Part shown: in pieces, positions 62,577-64,000 of the stretch
How the letters are laid out: every line of letters begins with the position of its first letter
How positions within the stretch are numbered: position 1 is the stretch's first letter
Assembly: GCF_008312835.1 (NCBI RefSeq)
Contig: NZ_VSKS01000005.1
Span: forward strand, 341,973-405,972
Direction of reading: 5' to 3'
Length of the DNA stretch: 64,000 bases
From: Streptomyces marokkonensis
GTDB lineage: Bacteria; Actinomycetota; Actinomycetes; Streptomycetales; Streptomycetaceae
Notes under the pieces: model-generated
Seen by the model: only the letters and a program-made list of their open reading frames with translations
The model's database searches: none
What the model was told of the DNA's origin: nothing
Position numbers and translations under genes: made by a program

Positions 62577-63584
62577 ATGGACCTCGACGTCTTCGTCTCC
62601 GCCCACCGCGCGGAGTGGGACCGCCTCGACGCCCTGCTGCGGCGCCAGCGCCGCCTCACCGGCGCGGAGACCGACGAACTCGTCGTCCTCTACCAGCGCA
62701 CCGCCACCCACCTCTCCCTGATCCAGTCGGCCGCTCCCGATCCGCAGCTGACCGGCAGGCTCAGCCAACTCGTGGCACGCGCGCGCAGCGCCGTGACCGG
62801 CGCCCGCCGAGCGTCCTGGCGGGACGTCACGCACTTCCTGACCCACAGCTTCCCGGCCGCCGTCTACAGGTCGCGCCACTGGTGGGTACCCACGGCCCTG
62901 CTCTCCACAGCCGTGGCGGCCCTGCTCGGCTGGTGGGTCGGCACCCACCCCGAAGTACAGGCGTCCATCGCCGCCCCCAGCGAGCTGCGCGAGCTCACCC
63001 GCCCCGGCGGCCAGTACGAGACGTACTACTCGAGCAACCCCGCGGCCTCCTTCGCCGCACAGGTGTGGACGAACAACGCCTGGGCCGCGGCCCTCTGCCT
63101 GATCCTGGGTGTCTTCCTCGGCCTGCCGGTCATCTGGATCCTCTTCCAGAACATGCTCAACCTCGGCATCGGCTTCGGCCTGATGTCCTCGGCCGGCCGC
63201 CTCGACACCTTCCTCGGCCTGGTCCTGCCGCACGGTCTGCTGGAACTCACCGCGGTCTTCGTCGCCGCGGGAACCGGACTCCGCCTCGGCTGGACCGTCA
63301 TCGACCCGGGCCCCCGCACCCGGCGCACGGCCCTGGCGGAGGAGGGCCGCGCAGCCCTGGCCATGGCGATCGGCCTGGCCCTGGTCCTCTTCGTGTCGGG
63401 CGCCATCGAAGGCTTCGTCACTCCGTCGGGCCTGCCCACCTGGGCGCGCATCACCATCGGGGTCATCGCCGAGCTGGTCTTCCTGGCCTACGTCTATCTG
63501 GTGGGGGGACGTGCCGCGCGGGCCGGCGCCACGGGCGACCTCGAGGCGTCCGAGCGCAGCGCCGACGTGCCCACGGCCGCCTGA
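62577..63584 (+). CDS. SpoIIM-like (DUF95, stage II sporulation protein M family) membrane protein
   Basis: A 335-residue polytopic protein. An N-terminal cytoplasmic helical part (1-100; HRAEWDRLDALLRRQRRLTG) precedes about five hydrophobic segments, among them LLSTAVAALLGWWVGTHPEV, AAALCLILGVFLGLPVIWIL and LGLVLPHGLLELTAVFVAAG; the PHGxxE motif is the family hallmark. Bacterial SpoIIM helps membrane migration in Bacillus engulfment; in actinomycetes the role is unknown. ATG 62577 follows GGGGAG. It is divergent from the RDD gene, and the rRNA control region begins right after it. Confidence 0.88.
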   Translation: MDLDVFVSAHRAEWDRLDALLRRQRRLTGAETDELVVLYQRTATHLSLIQSAAPDPQLTGRLSQLVARARSAVTGARRASWRDVTHFLTHSFPAAVYRSRHWWVPTALLSTAVAALLGWWVGTHPEVQASIAAPSELRELTRPGGQYETYYSSNPAASFAAQVWTNNAWAAALCLILGVFLGLPVIWILFQNMLNLGIGFGLMSSAGRLDTFLGLVLPHGLLELTAVFVAAGTGLRLGWTVIDPGPRTRRTALAEEGRAALAMAIGLALVLFVSGAIEGFVTPSGLPTWARITIGVIAELVFLAYVYLVGGRAARAGATGDLEASERSADVPTAA

Positions 63585-63637
63585 TGTGCGTACGGACCCG
63601 TGGAGCTGCTAGTCTCCTCTTCGCCCCACAGGAGCCG

Positions 63638-63666
63638 TTGACACGGAGCGTGTGGGGAGGTAGATT
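63638..63666 (+). promoter_or_regulatory. strong rRNA-type promoter
   Basis: TTGACA (63638-63643), a 17-base spacer and TAGATT (63661-63666) give a near-consensus housekeeping promoter. It is followed by a long, less GC-rich leader. It is the best promoter in the window and fits rRNA transcription. Confidence 0.85.
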
Positions 63667-64000
63667 TGAACAGTTGCCTGGAGACGGGGTCTGACCCGGA
63701 GGGCGACAGTGAACATCTAGCCGCTTCTCGACGAGACGATGATTTCGCGGAAGCACCTCCCGATGAATCGGAAAACGAGGGCCGGTCAATCCGCCCCGAA
63801 ACTTCTGATAAAGTCGGATCCGCCGGAAAGGGAAACGCGAAAGCGTGAACCTGGAAAGCACCGAGGAAATCGGATCGAAAAGATCTGATAGAGTCGGAAA
63901 CACCGAAGGGAAGCGCCCGGAGGAAAGCCCGAGAGGGTGAGTACGAAGGAAGCGTCCGTTCCTTGAGAACTCAACAGCGTGCCAAAAGTCAACGCCAGAT
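63667..64000 (+). other. rRNA operon leader (pre-16S), further promoters likely; 16S gene lies beyond the window
   Basis: Two copies of CTGATAAAGTCGGA/CTGATAGAGTCGGA (63805-63818 and 63885-63898), 80 bases apart, carry TAAAGT and TAGAGT, good -10 boxes of extra rrn promoters; -35 boxes are poor, as in other Streptomyces rrn promoters. The end of the window (CCTTGAGAACTCAACAGCG, 63960-63978, then CCAAAAGTCAACGCCAGAT) is the antitermination/processing leader that precedes 16S rRNA in Streptomyces. Short open frames here are not genes. Confidence 0.85.

Noticed and set aside
63666-63848. 60-residue frame in the rRNA leader
   Set aside because: It begins inside the rrn promoter and runs through the leader; AT content and context do not fit a gene.

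Overview
The window is chromosomal DNA of a Streptomyces (a high-GC actinomycete). The support is extreme G/C bias at third codon positions, GTG and TTG starts with GGAGG-type ribosome binding sites, a developmental WhiB protein, F420 cofactor genes, a SigB/SigF-type partner-switching module and a Streptomyces-style rRNA leader at the right end. From memory, the gene order is that of the S. coelicolor core region running from the hutU neighbourhood down to an rrn operon. I see no transposase, integrase, phage gene, tRNA or CRISPR array.

Left part (1-13 kb): the tail of an unknown gene, a small membrane protein, a divergent PLP-dependent decarboxylase, then a histidine-degradation operon. The operon is urocanase hutU, an M20 amidohydrolase, formiminoglutamate deiminase hutF and imidazolonepropionase hutI, with translational overlaps between the first three. 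Next is a stress sigma factor divergent from its anti-anti-sigma factor and an ATP-binding anti-sigma kinase, then a low-complexity stretch and a POT peptide transporter.

Middle part (13-26 kb): an OmpR-type two-component system, a GtrA membrane protein, purK-purE, an M19 dipeptidase followed by a paralogue that has lost its metal ligands, two tandem VOC proteins behind a palindromic operator, a CGNR zinc-finger protein, UDP-glucose dehydrogenase, an acyl-CoA dehydrogenase, a phospholipase D-like enzyme and a Cys/Met-rich copper-storage-like protein.

Cell envelope part (26-42 kb): six LytR-CpsA-Psr (LCP) genes on one strand, with a thioesterase and a glycosyltransferase between them, then a TIGR03089 protein, a secreted PGRP-type amidase and a sugar-1-phosphate nucleotidyltransferase.

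Right part (42-64 kb): an AlkA-type glycosylase, the F420 genes fbiB-fbiA, a cysteine dioxygenase, whiB, a giant glycosyltransferase with its secreted partner, a zincin-like protein, a DUF3499 protein, manB, a 56-residue Trm112-like protein, an SIS protein, manA, a CDF transporter, ahcY, an unknown protein, RDD and SpoIIM-like membrane proteins, and finally the promoter region and leader of an rRNA operon. Much of the order from gtrA-purK-purE through fadE, LCP, TIGR03089, manC, fbiAB, whiB, manB and manA to ahcY is also that of the mycobacterial Rv3277-Rv3248c region. The mannose supply genes, glycosyltransferases and LCP enzymes probably serve cell-wall glycopolymer assembly.

The most unusual observations are: a 144-bp near-identical inverted repeat about 10.9 kb apart, each copy between a convergent gene pair, one carrying six 43-bp tandem units and the other a single unit; the degenerate dipeptidase paralogue; small palindromic inserts lying in frame in three consecutive hut genes; a six-copy PQPGGG array at the start of the M20 enzyme; and the M20 enzyme itself as a candidate for the missing N-formylglutamate hydrolase.
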